This document shows positions 50,109-61,336 of a stretch of 64,000 bases of DNA, piece after piece; the stretch's first letter is position 1, and every line of letters starts with the position of its first letter. The notes under the pieces were generated by a model. The model was given only the letters and a program-made list of their open reading frames with translations, had not been told where the DNA came from and did no database searches. Source of the DNA: Steinernema hermaphroditum (lineage: Eukaryota > Nematoda > Chromadorea > Rhabditida > Steinernematidae); NCBI GenBank assembly GCA_030435675.1, contig CM059621.1, positions 14,074,001 through 14,138,000 on the forward strand. The letters are read 5' to 3'. Both the position numbers and the translations under genes were made by a program.

Positions 50109-50818
50109 TCAGTAAACGGTCAATTGGCACAACTGAGTTACAAGGGCAAGGAAAGGGTCGGTGGCTTCCTTCATCTTCTGAATGACTTTTTGAGGCTTCT
50201 CTTCGTCCTTCAAGATGAGAAGGGCTTTCTTGCTGTCTTCCTTCTTCGCAGCGCTCTTCGGAAGTTGAGGAATCTCCTTGGTTTTTTGGATTTGGGAGAT
50301 TTCTCTCTTTTGGACCGAGGTGATCTTCTTGAGAGGGACGGACTTTAGCGATTTCTGAACTCTCTGGAGTTCGCTGGAGTTGCCCGATTTCCTCGGCTGC
50401 TTGGCAACGCGTCCTTGAAGGCGAGGAGGAAGCTGGACCAAGTTCGTCTTGTTCGAGGCCTTCTTGGAGGGTTTAGGAAGGAGGAATTGCTTCTTGTTCA
50501 GAGGCTTAGTTCTCTCCTTTGGCTCTAGGCTGGGCTTGTTGAAGACTCTAGGCTCCTTTCTCTTGGAAGAAGCCTCAACACAAGAGAGGCGATCTATGAT
50601 GTTTCGCTTCGACTGTTTCGCGCCGGCCCTGGTGATCCTGTTAGCAATATTGCGAGAGCCAGGTCCGCTCAGGCGACTCGGGTCCCAGCCACTGAGAGTC
50701 TTTTCTCGATTCCACAGCGCCTCGAGACGCCTTGTCCTCCTTTAGAAACCCTCTTCGACCCTCTGCATTGTTTGATGATCTCGTCGAGGGACATGTGGAT
50801 CTTGTCGTTGTAGGTCAT
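50109..50818 (-). CDS. Basic protein with an ALYREF/UIF-like UAP56-binding motif
   Basis: The start MTYNDKIHMSLDEIIKQ matches the UAP56-binding motif (DKIDMSLDDIIK) found at the N-terminus of mRNA export adaptors ALYREF and UIF. The rest is strongly basic, rich in Lys, Pro and Ser (VQLPPRLQGRVAKQ, SVPLKKITSVQKREISQIQK), with WDPSRLSGPGSRNIANR near the front and no RRM, closer in style to UIF than to ALYREF. A frame change between the motif and the basic body needs an intron around 50750-50700; possible junctions are GTTTCT..GAAAAG or a GTCGAA donor with CTCTCAG, neither fully convincing. Total about 220 aa. If right, it binds the helicase UAP56 and helps load mRNA for export. The export role is inference from one motif. 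Confidence 0.5.
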
Positions 50819-50829
50819 CTCGGGAGATT

Positions 50830-51735
50830 GTGAAATGTTTTCTTGATTTTAAATCACCCCTAACAACCTCTTATATGATATCTGGAAGCATCACTTCTAC
50901 TCCGTTAGTATGGAACATGGACTGAGACCACTTTTTATTCCTTCTTTTTTAATGTTATCTTTTCTATATTCCTTCTGTATTCCTTCATTTATTTCATTTA
51001 TTTTTATTTTATTTTTAATTATAAATTTTATTTATTTTTCATTTTTTTATTATTTTTTAATATTTGCCTCGCTTTCTTTTTCCATGGCTTGGAACAACTG
51101 ATTCAGAATAAATAAATTCCTTTAAAATAAATTCAAAGAAATACCTAAAGAGAAAACAGTGCCTCTTGGGATACACTATAAGAGCTGGGAATGCCAATCG
51201 TGGCTTCCTTTGGTGCGGCTCGCGCTTAATATATTCAATAAAGATGTCCTTCATTTGCACTTTGGCGACGGAGAACTGCGCTCTTGCCGTCGTGTGATCG
51301 CGCGTCGCCGACGACCATCCGTTTCAAAACAATGTGAATCACGATCGTGGCGCTTTCGGTTGCGCTAAATCTTCATATTTTTTTCTCTGGTTTCAATCGT
51401 CTCTCGATCCAGTGAACTTCTCTCCAAATTTCAAATGTCCTGCTTTGCAGAATGTTATGACCTCTCAACGATCGACGTCGACATATCAGAGCGCGGTCTA
51501 AGACAAAAAGTAAGTTCAGCTGGAGGCGCTAAATCGCCAAATCTTTCAATTATGTACAAAAGTACAGTGAACTTAATGGAGTACGGATGATCGAGAGTGC
51601 ATGAACGCGCGCCGAGTTTATACATCTCAGTTTTAAGTCACGTTATGATATACACGTATTTGTGCCACGGGAAATGGTTACTATCATAATTTTCGAGAAC
51701 CCGGAACCCCTCCACCAAATTACGGACAGACGCAT
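50830..51735. other. Intergenic, AT-rich
   Basis: At 50935-51065 there is a T-rich run (ATTTATTTTTATTTTATTT style). No gene is supported until about 51740. Confidence 0.45.
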
Positions 51736-51739
51736 GCTC

Positions 51740-51984
51740 ATTGGAGACGAAGCCGTCGTCAGCAACCGGTTCCACTTAACACCCTCAACCGGCAGACTAC
51801 CCCGAATCACAACTCCCCTCCGGCTCAGACCACCAACGAACACCTCGAGAAGCTCACAGCGGCCGTCTATCGTCTCGAACGCCATCTCTTCGACATCTCT
51901 CTCTCCATGCATGCCCTCACGATCAACGTCCGCGACATGCAGCTCGACCGCCCGTCCCCCTCACCGCCTCTAGAAGAACTTTGA
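51740..51984 (+). CDS. Putative coiled-coil exon, unknown
   Basis: One frame reads QTTPNHNSPPAQTTNEHLEKL, then TAAVYRLERHLFDISLSMHALTINVRDMQ and an acidic Pro-rich end PSPSPPLEEL with a stop at 51984. The helical segment has a heptad-like pattern and codon use fits the neighbouring ORFs. The 5' exon and start are not found. Another frame over the same stretch is longer but low-complexity, so this call is tentative. Confidence 0.3.
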
Positions 51985-52138
51985 CAGATTTCCTCTCTTT
52001 TCGTAATTCCCATAGTAGCGATAGAAAGAAACTTTTCTCGTAGCTCGCCAACTTGCCTTCTCGCCCCGCATACTCGGCTCACTACTTGAATAACACCTCC
52101 ACTTCCACAATAACACCTGTTTTAGCACGCCTCGACGG

Positions 52139-52795
52139 ATGCCACCGCCGAAGAAGCCAGATCCAGTATCCCTCGGAACGAAACGCACCAGAAGATTTCG
52201 CGAGAGACAGAAGGCCAAGAATGACGAACTGGAAGCCTTACGTCGGGCCAAGGAGCCCACCGAACATGAGCTTCAAGAACTCAAGACAACGCAGGCCAAC
52301 CTGAAGGCGGAGAGAAGCCAGCTCAAGCAGGACATCGCAAGATTCAAGCACCGCATCCACGACATGGAAAGGAAGCTGAACGAGGTGCAATACATCAAGC
52401 GGCAGTACCTCAAGGGTCGACTGCATGAACTCCCCCCACGGTCTCTCCCGCTCCTTCCCGGTACCTCGCTGACTAACTGCACGCAGGAACCATCGACCTC
52501 CAGGTAAGAGACGCGAGATTTCAGGACGAAATCTAAAATGAGGGGGAAGCTGTTAGGATATGAGCCCATAACTTTTAAGGCAGAAAGATTAGGTCGGCTG
52601 ATTCTGGTGTTCAGCTGATCATACTTCACAATTTCGAAACTCTTGTGATCAGCTGTAGATATCTCAGTCAGCCGCTATAATTCAAAACATTAATGCTTTG
52701 TGTTTAGGCTTCACCACCTCGCCAGCGTCCCCGACGGAATCCGCCGACCAGAAGGCCAACCGGAAGTCCCAGAAGCCCCGCCTAAGAAGAACTAA
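52139..52795 (+). CDS. Putative bZIP-like coiled-coil protein
   Basis: Two exons (52139-52503, 52708-52795) encode 150 aa. A basic stretch (KRTRRFRERQKAKNDELEALR) leads into a long amphipathic helix (HELQELKTTQANLKAERSQL and onward to MERKLNEVQYIK) with regular Leu/Ile spacing, followed by a Pro-rich, basic tail. The order basic region then coiled-coil recalls bZIP factors, but the invariant Asn-x7-Arg of true bZIPs is absent. AATAAA at 52853 follows. It sits between two other unrecognised ORFs, and the three may belong to one domesticated or decayed element. Confidence 0.45.
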
Positions 52796-53049
52796 ATATA
52801 AGCCCCGTCCCACTTGTATCTCGGTACCCGGTAGCCCCCGTGAGAGGCAGACAATAAAATCTTTTATTGTCAATCTTTCGTAGTTGATTTGAGTTGATTC
52901 GTGTCTCACCAAAGAAGAGAGGATTGTAGAAAAGAGAATATAAGAGAGAGAGAGTCGTCCCACGGAAACGAGGTTAATTCTATCCTCGTAGCCGCCATAA
53001 TGTCATTTTTGGCAGCTATGTCCTGCGCCGTGCAACTTGACTGTTGTCA

Positions 53050-53973
53050 TCGCCAACGAAGCAACGAAAACAGTTAAGGAGTCGAGGAAAGCGATCGGAG
53101 TTCCGACCGATCGGACCGGAAGAGGGACAGAGGAACCGAAGGAATAGACCATCCACGAGGTAATGCAGGGATCGCTCCCCTCCCGCGATGCGTCGTACAA
53201 CTAGCTGGTCTCTCCGAGTCGATGCGGCCAAAGTAGCTCGAGAGGTCAATGCTGAAGCTCACATCTCCTGTAGCACCCTTGCCACAGTGGAGAACCACAT
53301 GGTTAAGGCGGAGACAACTGTCTTCCACCAAACGGCGACGTGGGCCATCGACGTCGCCCACGATCTGAATGGGCCAGCCGACCTCCTCCAGCAAACTTCG
53401 GAAATCAACCAAATAACGACGGAAAAAGTGGAAGATGCCGTGGGAAAAATGGCAATCGTTCATGACGGAACCGAAGAGGCAATCCGCCGCGAAATTTGCC
53501 TAGTCCTGCAACAAACCGTCACCTCTACGGAGACAAAACGTCTCAGAGTGGCAAGAGGTCCGGGCATGTTCGGGAGCGACCTATTTTATCCAAGCTATCG
53601 AAAATCTTTCGACATGGTGCCAAGTATCACGAAGAGACCGAACCCGTGCAACCCCACAGTTCCCGATCCGTCACCCCCCGCAGAGCGAGTGATCCGCAAA
53701 CGCTCGAGGGGACGACGTTCCCTCGAAGACCGCCTCGAGGTACTGTTTCCAAATTGTCCTCAAGTAGCACCTCTGGGCCACTCCACGAAGCCCACTCAGC
53801 GTCTCCTCTTGCATACAAGAACGGATGCCATGAACACCGCCAATGAGTTCCACTTAGATCCCTCCGTCTGCCCTCGCCTGTTGTTGATCCCGTTCTCTCT
53901 CCCGTTTCCTCTCCCGTTGGGGAGTGACAGGAACTCCCGAGAAGTTTCTGTCCTTCTCTCGTTGTTCCCCTAA
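53050..53973 (+). CDS. Putative coiled-coil protein, unknown, frame uncertain
   Basis: A basic Arg/Pro-rich stretch (about 53057-53158) can be joined by an intron (GTAATG..AACTAG, about 53159-53203) to WSLRVDAAKVAREVNAEAH and a long helical segment (DLLQQTSEINQITTEKVEDA). Near 53500 a second frame takes over with better composition (HLYGDKTSQSGKRSGH.., Ser/Pro/Arg-rich, stop 53846), while the first frame also stays open to 53973. So either an intron is missed or the gene is frameshifted. No domain is recognised. An AGATAAAG site lies at 54062. Confidence 0.35.
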
Positions 53974-54567
53974 CTCGACTCCGCCTCCGTTTTCTCTGTT
54001 CTCCGACTGTGAACCCCGCCCCACTCGCAACCATTTAATCGTTCTTGTTTCTCGTATGCGCAGATAAAGTGCTTTGTAAAAGAACCTTTGTCTCATCTCG
54101 ACTTATGTACATCCATCCCAGCGACCGAAGTTCGTCGCTAAGTCTATGCAACCCTGAATTATTTGACAGAGAATTAGCACAATATTCGCTTTGGATTCGT
54201 TTCGTGTCATTATATTTAGCATATCCTAATTGCTATCGGGTGAAATCCATATTCTTTGGCATGGGGTCGTCCGACATCTGAGCATGTACGCAAGAAGTGA
54301 ATACTATATCCAATTTGAGCAAAAACTTTAAATTTCAATATATGAACATCAGTCAGATCTTGGATGTTTAGGGACCACTGTCAGCGCAAGTTCTTCGTCC
54401 TGATGCTTGTGTTCAACAAACCTTCGAACCCCATGGCTCTACTCGCGGAACACCTGGACGAAGCCCTAAGATGCACCACTACGGTACGAATATGGTTTCA
54501 GATCTGCGCGAGAGCCTCCCGGACGAAGTCATCAAAAGAGGCCTTAAGCCCGGCGAAACACTAGGCC

Positions 54568-54849
54568 GTGCGAGGTTTGCCTCCAAGACCGGAAAACATG
54601 CAGAATGGCTACGCTAACGCCAGGGCAATCACGCGCCACTTCGGAAAAGGCGTCTTCTTGCTCACCTTCACCGTCAACTGCGTCGACGAGTGCCTCCGAA
54701 AGTACGGCGCCGACAAGAGGGCATCATCAGAAGAAGCCGCCCTGACGTCGTCCCATTTCTACGCTTTTCTAAGCGACCAACTCGATCACATCTTTCAACG
54801 AAACGAAGGATACTTCCTCTCCGTAGAGTACTACAGTAATCCCAGCTGA
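54568..54849 (+). pseudogene. Helitron Rep/helicase N-terminal fragment
   Basis: The frame includes MQNGYANARAITRHFGKGVF followed by LLTFTVNCVDECLRKYGADK and FYAFLSDQLDHIF. It matches the conserved core of the Helitron_like_N domain (Y-x-D-A-x-x-I-x-R-x-F-G-K-x-x-x-F-x-T-x-T-x-N, then a stretch ending in an F-K-x-x-L-x-x-L-x-D-x-I-F-like segment). No Rep catalytic motif or helicase follows, so only a piece of a rolling-circle transposon remains. Confidence 0.5.
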
Positions 54850-54953
54850 TGATCGAAGCGAATCTTCGAGTCGAAGAGAATATTGAGAAAAAAATAATGT
54901 CGTAATAGAGTGTTGCTGAAGGGGACAGGTAAGATATACGATCAACTGGGACA

Positions 54954-55634
54954 TATTGTATTCGTCAAAAATCTCTCGCAAAGCTCCCGCCACGAAAATT
55001 TTGCGCGCGTATTTCACGCGCCACGAAAATTTTGCGCGCGCATTTCACGCGCCAAAAAATTTACAATGGGATATGGTCAAAATCATAGTAATTCGCTATT
55101 TTCTCGTTTCTGACGCGATTTCTCCAAATTCCATTAACGGACGGTTGCTCAGCAGACTCTGGCGCGTCGAATGAGCCCTGGCTCGACTGCCAGTATGCTT
55201 TCCTCGCAGAGTTATTAGAATGACCATTAGTTTGCAATTGAGAGTTGAACAGTTAGCTACAGATTCATATGTTGGAGATGTCCTAGATCACAGGAGGATC
55301 CATATACGACATAGTGATGGGCAGCTAATCCATCATATTCTTAAAAATCCACAGCTTACGATTCAAGGTGCCATTATCCACCATTGATCCTAATAACTCT
55401 GTGAGGAAAGCATACTGGCAGTCGGGCCAGGGCTCATTCGACGCGCCAGGGTCTGCTGAGCAACCGTCCGTTAATGGAATTTGGAGAAGTCGCGTCAGAA
55501 ACGAAAAAAAAATCGGATTACTATGATTTTGAGCATTTCCCATTGTAAACTTTTTGGCGCGTGAAATGCACGCGCAAAATTTTCGTGGCAGGAGCCCTCT
55601 CCTTTTTTGCGAGAGATTTTTGACGAATACAATA
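54954..55634. mobile_element. Foldback MITE, about 680 bp
   Basis: Outer ends TATTGTATTCGTCAAAAATC and its complement, with TA at both borders. Arms of roughly 245-265 bp (54954-55218 and 55391-55634) are reverse complements at high identity around a 170-bp centre. The left arm carries a block (CGCCACGAAAATTTTGCGCGCG) twice, the right arm once. The words GAAAATTTT and GCGCG and the TA borders recall the larger foldback at 17894. Confidence 0.85.
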
Positions 55635-55639
55635 GCAAT

Positions 55640-56620
55640 TGTTGCATTTTAGATTGCTGTCTTCCGCATGCATAATGTCGCTGTAAGGATATGAGGATGC
55701 CTTGTCCATTAAAATTTCTCTTTTTCCCTTTTCCCTCGCTTTCGCAACTTTCCAGTGAGATAGCGCATCGCGATAAGGGGGATCACGGTTGTCATGTCAG
55801 TGTGGATAAAAGTTTGTAAAGAAACGGTTGTCATCGCTCCATCTACCATTAGCCCCTCATTCAGTGGGTCATTCATCGAGCTGTTTTTTCTACGTTTACG
55901 GTATCTTGTGAGACGTGTGCAGTTTAGTAATTTTTGCTTCGTTGGATTCGATTGAATAGGGGCTAAATTTTTTTAAAATTAGCTTTTTGTTTTAAGAAGC
56001 TTGCAGAAGCTCGGATTTAAAGCATTTTTTTGTTGAACCGTTTTCTTTTTACGCTTACGGTATCGTTAGTAGACCAAGGAGCGGTTTTTAATTTATGCCT
56101 CTCTCCCACGGCTCTGATTGAATAACTATCGCTACGTATCTACGTAATGGCTCTACGTAATCAACGATATTTCTGCAAAATGTATTTCGCATAGTAAAGT
56201 AATTTTTGGAAATAGTTGTTCTCGAGAATTACAGAGAGAGGCAAAGTGATTTTTCGCACAGATACAAGCTCAGTGAATTTTTTCGAGATTTCAAAGATCA
56301 GATCGAGACCGAAACTTGAAGCTGAAGAGAAGAGGTGGGGTCTCGCACGGAAAACTCTACAATACGAATTCTCAGTCCGCGTTTATGTTATATATCTGCA
56401 TCGTCGATAGCCGCTCGATGTCTAAAGTTCCCTTCTATCTATAGTGTAGACAGGAACCTAGACATGTCTGCTAATTGCGTAGACCGGATCCAGACAGTCC
56501 GCATCTGATCCATTCACTTCGTAACGGTTCACTCTGGTCGGTCGGTTCATTTCTTGTATCGAGCAACGTCCAAATCGGTATGTCTTTCTCTTCATGCTGT
56601 CAGTAAGTTGTTACCATTTT
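55640..56620. other. Intergenic, upstream of the kinase gene
   Basis: AT-rich; two ACG(T/C)TTACGGTATC words lie at 55895 and 56050. No gene seen. Confidence 0.4.
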
Positions 56621-56624
56621 CAGC

Positions 56625-59042
56625 ATGAAACAACAGAAGCCCGAGTTGCAAGGTGACCCGACTGATCTGTTGCGGAGCCGGCCGTCCGCCGATGGCAATA
56701 AAAACAACAATGACGACGACCCGAAAGATGCACCGACGCAGACATCAACATCGAACGAAAGTTTTCCCTTTCTGCCGCCGATTCCGACGACTCCACCGCC
56801 AACTTCAGTAATGGCGGCTGTTTCAAAGGCGTTTTCCCCACTTCCACTTCTGCCACCACTTGCAGTGCCCCCGCCTGTGACCTTGGTTGTGGTTTCAGCG
56901 CCCGCCGCTGTCCCTACAGAAACTGAAACGCCACCCGAAAAGGACCCCTCCCCTTCTCCTTCCCCACCGGCGCCTCAGCCACGAACTCCAGCGGCAAACG
57001 AAACTACCGGTGACAATGTGGAGCGCATTGAGGAGCAGGACTACTACCATGGGTATGAGATTATATAAATTCGAAATTCTGACGTTCACAAGAATTTAGG
57101 CTTCTTCCACGCGATGACGTCCAGAGTATGCTGGTGCGTAAAGGCGACTTTCTCGTGCGTACAACGGAAATCACGAATGGAGCCAATCGTCAGGTAATTT
57201 ATGGCGACTTTCGTTAGATTTTAGCGACAATTAATGAGATATAGTCGATGAGGAATTGGTTGTTAGTTCGAACCACTTTATTTGCGATGATTACCAGTGC
57301 ATAATTTTCTTCGTTTGCAGTACTGTCTTTCGGTTTTATGGACCGGCCCACCAACACACATCATCATCGAGCGGAACGACAAAGGAATGTATACGTTGGA
57401 TCAAACGAGCTCCAGTTGCATGCAGTTCCCAACGATCTCCCAGCTGATCGACCATCACCATAGTTCGCGTCGCGCATTCAGTCAAAAGAACATCATGTTG
57501 TTGACCCCGATCTGTTTGCAGGAGTGGGAGCTTCGCCACAATCAGATTCATTTGTCGAAGCGTTTGGGTGAAGGTGCCTTTGGCGAAGTCTACAGCGGGC
57601 TCTTGATGCTCGGCGAGTCTGAAAAGAAGGTCCAAGTCGCTATCAAACAGGTACATTGAGATTGTGGGAGCAGAGAGTTGTAATTTTCATTTTAGATGAA
57701 ATGCAGCGTTCTGACCAAACAGAGAGTCGAAGAGCTTATGAAGGAGGCGCGCCTCATGCGTCCGCTGCGGCACACGAATGTCGTCCGCTTCTATGGAGTA
57801 GCCGCCGAGGTGGAACCGCTCCTCATCATCATGGAGCTCGTCACTGGTGGATCGCTGGACTCGTACCTTCGGAAAAACAACGTGCGCATTCCGGTGTCTG
57901 AGCGTCTCAATATGAGCCTGGATGCTGCGCTTGGAATCGAATACATTCACTCGAAAGGGATTATACATCGGTGAGTTTTTCTGGTTACCGTTTTTGCTCA
58001 TCAGTCAACTGTTTCTGCTTTCAGGGATATCGCTGCTCGGAACTGTCTTTACAGTGATCAGAAATGCCTCAAGATCAGCGATTTCGGACTTTCCCGTAAG
58101 GCGGAGGTCGTGAAGCTCGAGCCGACTGAGAAAGCGCCTGTTCGCTGGCTTGCTCCAGAAGTGTTCTTGACCCAGACGTACAAAATGCCTGCTGACGTTT
58201 GGGCATACGGTGTTCTTGTTTGGGAGATTTTTACGAACGGAATGGATCCATATTGTGGATGGAACGGTGTCCAGATTAGGGAGCAGGCATGCAGAGAATA
58301 CTTCTTATGACACAAATACTGTTTTTTTCATTTTAAGGTTGTATCTCACCAATATCGTCTCCAGTTCCCCGACTGGGCACCAGCTGCAATCAGCTTTACC
58401 ATTAAGCACCTCGTTTGGGCCACCGATCCGAAAGTCCGCATGACAGCTAGTGCTATCGCTCGTGAACTGGAGAAGATGACAAATCGGTGAGTTTTGAACA
58501 GATCCGCTTATGGTTCTTAAGCGGAAGAGTTTTAGTGCCCCTCCCAGAACAGCGCAATCAGCGCAGACAAATCCGATCCAGCACAGGACGAGAACGGCGA
58601 AGCCTTCGGCTGACAAGAAGCAGAGCGCGGATAAAGTGCAAAAAATGGGAAGTCGTCCGAGCGTGGAGAGAGCCCAGAGGGCGAAGGAAACCAAGTGCGA
58701 TCGTGCTAGCAAGAAAGACTCCGGTCGCCGCGAAATAGCAGAACCGAACATGGATGTCAAAAAGGAGAAATTGAGAAAAGGCTATGACAAGGAGTACGAG
58801 CATGGCCGAACGAAACAGCGGGATTCAGAACGGGGAAGGACGAAAATAGTGAAAGAACAGCCTAAGAAGGCTGTCAGTAACCACTTTATACTTTTGCCTT
58901 CATCCCTTTTTTGTTTTAGAAAACACCGTCGAGGCGAAGATCAGTAAATGAAAATGAGGAAGACCGACCGAAGGCTCCAGTGTCACCTCCGAAGTCGAAA
59001 TCCCGGAAGCATCGCAATGAAACAAAACACTTGAAGTATTGA
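56625..59042 (+). CDS. SH2-domain non-receptor tyrosine kinase, Fer-like
   Basis: Eight exons (56625-57052, 57100-57193, 57321-57650, 57696-57970, 58025-58286, 58338-58486, 58536-58872, 58920-59042) give about 665 aa. A disordered Pro/Ser/Thr-rich head (residues 1-130), then an SH2 domain (YYHGLLPRDDVQSMLVRKGDFLVRTT.., to about 240) and a kinase domain: GEGAFGEV, VAIKQ, HRDIAARN, DFGLSR, APVRWLAPE, DVWAYGVLVWEIF. A Lys/Arg/Glu-rich, SR-like tail follows. SH2-kinase order without N-terminal F-BAR is the form expanded in nematodes (SPE-8/KIN group). The fifth intron starts GCATGC: a GC donor is required to join REQ to VVSHQYRLQFPDW. The last donor is ambiguous (58872 or 58876), changing the tail. 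ATG follows TTTTCAG by one base. Confidence 0.9.
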
Positions 59043-59044
59043 TA

Positions 59045-59750
59045 TGTATATTGCGCATGCCTATGTAAGTAAATCGCCTCATCTCATTTTATGGGTCAGC
59101 ATTACTGACATTCATCTTGCAAAACCTACAGTAAATACTAAATGCTACAGTAAATAGCATTTGACGTCTCTTCTCATCTCCTCGATAGTATTGAGGATTT
59201 GGGGACGTAGTGGACGTTTGCCGATGTCGTCGTCTATTGTCCAGCGATTCTTCCTTCATTTTCTTGTCTTCCTATGAGGGTCAACTGACAGTTGTGGTAA
59301 GTAGCCTCGTCTTCTGCTCTGCACCCTGGCTCACTCTTCTTGTTTTTATTGTGACAACGATCCAGGTAGCCTAGTCCACTTCCGGGGTACACTTGCATTC
59401 ATAGATGACTTATTTAACGATCATACCGTAACCGCTGGGTGTGTGTCACGCGCATCGACTTGTTATGGCTTCCTCGCTTGTAAAGTTTCGGTCTCACCGC
59501 GATTACAACCGCCTACAGTCTGATTTGCAGCGTCAGTCGGTGCAACCGCCTGTTTTCTCGACTGCAACTTAAGTGTGTCACGCGTTTTGCAGACTCCTTC
59601 GTAGCCTGTCTGCAAACGTAGAAATGCAGACACAGACACTTAAATTCAGTCGAAAATCGGTCGTATTCCTCTTAAATCAATCCTTTGCGAGTAATCTTCG
59701 ATGTTGTCGTGTTCGTGCTCCCACGCTTATCGAACGGTCTGTCTGTTTTA
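59045..59750. other. Intergenic, upstream of the transporter
   Basis: CTACAGTAAATA is tandemly repeated at 59127-59160, and ATACCGTA occurs at 59424. No gene seen. Confidence 0.4.
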
Positions 59751-59753
59751 GGT

Positions 59754-61049
59754 ATGCAGGAGTCGCCAGTATGGAAACGGGCGCTTTCGGCGTTTTTCTA
59801 TGCGCTCTCCTCGATCCTCATCATGTTTGTAAATAAATTACTTCTAACAAATTTAAGGTGAGTAGCCCTCTGCTTAGCATGTGATGACCAATGTGGTCGG
59901 AATGTTTAGATTTCCGTCATTTCTCTGGACCGCCGTTGGGCAGATGTTCGCTACGATTGTCATCATATTTATCGGCAGCCAGCTGCACCTGATTTCCTAT
60001 CCCAAATTCGACCGAAGTGTCATACGGAAGGTGTGGCAGCCTGATTCATTGTTCATGTTCTCAATACGCGGCTTTGCAGATCTTCCCGTTGCCTATCTTC
60101 TTCTTCTTGAATTTGGTTTCCGGCCTAGGAGGAACGAAGATTATAAAGTGAGTGATAGGAGGCGTAGGCGGTTTGTGTAATGCGGATGATTTCAGCTTGC
60201 CCATGTTTACCGTACTAAGACGATTTTCTATTCTGATGACGATGATTCTCGAATTTGTGGTTCTCAGGTGAGCCTGGACGGTTGCATTCGTGTACGCTGA
60301 TCAGAAATACATTGCAGGGTTCGTCCCACACTTGCAGTGAAAGTGAGTGTGGGTCTGATGATTCTCGGGTCCATGATAGCCGCCATCTACGATCTCTCTT
60401 TCGACTCATACGGCTACTTCCTTATCTTCGTCAATAATATGTGCACAGCTGCCAATGGCGTATTCATGAAACAGAAGCTCGAAGCAAAGGAGTTAGGAAA
60501 ATACGGACTACTCTACTACAACTCCTTGTTCATGTTCATTCCCGCATTTGCGCTTGCCTTATTTTCTGATGAGACAGAAAAGGTTCGAGTTCTGTGGACG
60601 AATTGCATACTAATCACCCTTGTTCAGGTTCGTGACTTCATCGACTCTGGCAACTTCACTGGCGCCGTGTTCGCTTGTTTCCTCATGTCATGTGTGTGTG
60701 GATTCGTCTTGAACTACTCCCTTGTACTTTGTACACATTTCAATTCTGCATTAACTACGGCATGTGTCGGCCCCATAAAGGTAAACATCAATTATGAGTT
60801 AGCTCTAAAAGTTCCATTTTCACGCTCTGATACGTACTATTATGTTGCTCATTTCAGAACCTGTTTGTCACATACGTCGGAATGTTCTCGAGCGGAGATT
60901 ACATATTCCAATGGACAAACTTTGCTGGAATCAACATTAGTGTGCTTGGCAGCATACTCTACACATACGTCACGTTCCGAACAAAGCCGACAAGCCGAGA
61001 TATAACGACGTACGCAAACGAGGAGCGGAAGCCTCTCCTGCCACAGTAG
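59754..61049 (+). CDS. UDP-sugar transporter, SLC35D/SQV-7 type
   Basis: Seven exons (59754-59857, 59910-60030, 60080-60147, 60196-60267, 60318-60582, 60628-60780, 60858-61049) encode 324 aa with about ten hydrophobic segments. Family signposts: ALFYALSS-like first span (SAFFYALSSILIMFVNKLLLT), [74 protein letters not shown]. SLC35D proteins carry UDP-glucuronic acid, UDP-GalNAc/GlcNAc or UDP-Gal into the Golgi lumen for glycosaminoglycan synthesis. A 49-nt intron at 60031-60079 must be removed to obtain the conserved SGLGGT segment; the unspliced frame also stays open but gives an unrelated peptide. The ATG lies 2 nt after CTGTTTTAG. Confidence 0.92.
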
Positions 61050-61193
61050 TTTTTAAGCTGCAACAACGGCGTCGCTACGATGGCTCTCACTCCGACGTAT
61101 CTCTATGTATGTATTCAATTAAATGTATGTGATATATTTAATAGAAGCTCTGTGGATAGGAATGTGTGAATGAATGGGTTGGGTATTACAAGT

Positions 61194-61336
61194 GAAATCG
61201 GTTGGACAGTGGAATGGTTTATTTCCCCCGTGATCTATTTTAAATACACAAAACTTGAAAACATAGACTGAGGCGGGGAACATCTGTCGCGGGACTCTGG
61301 GCCGATGTCGATGACATCTTCTAGTTTCTCGCCGTT
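61194..61336. repeat. Direct repeat, left copy (gene 3' end plus 3'UTR)
   Basis: GAAATCGGTTGGACAGTGG through GTTTCTCGCCGTTC is repeated, with few changes, at 62075-62204 continuing at 63354-63370. The left copy is uninterrupted and shows the empty target (CTTCTAGTTTCTC) of the mariner in the right copy. Confidence 0.92.
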
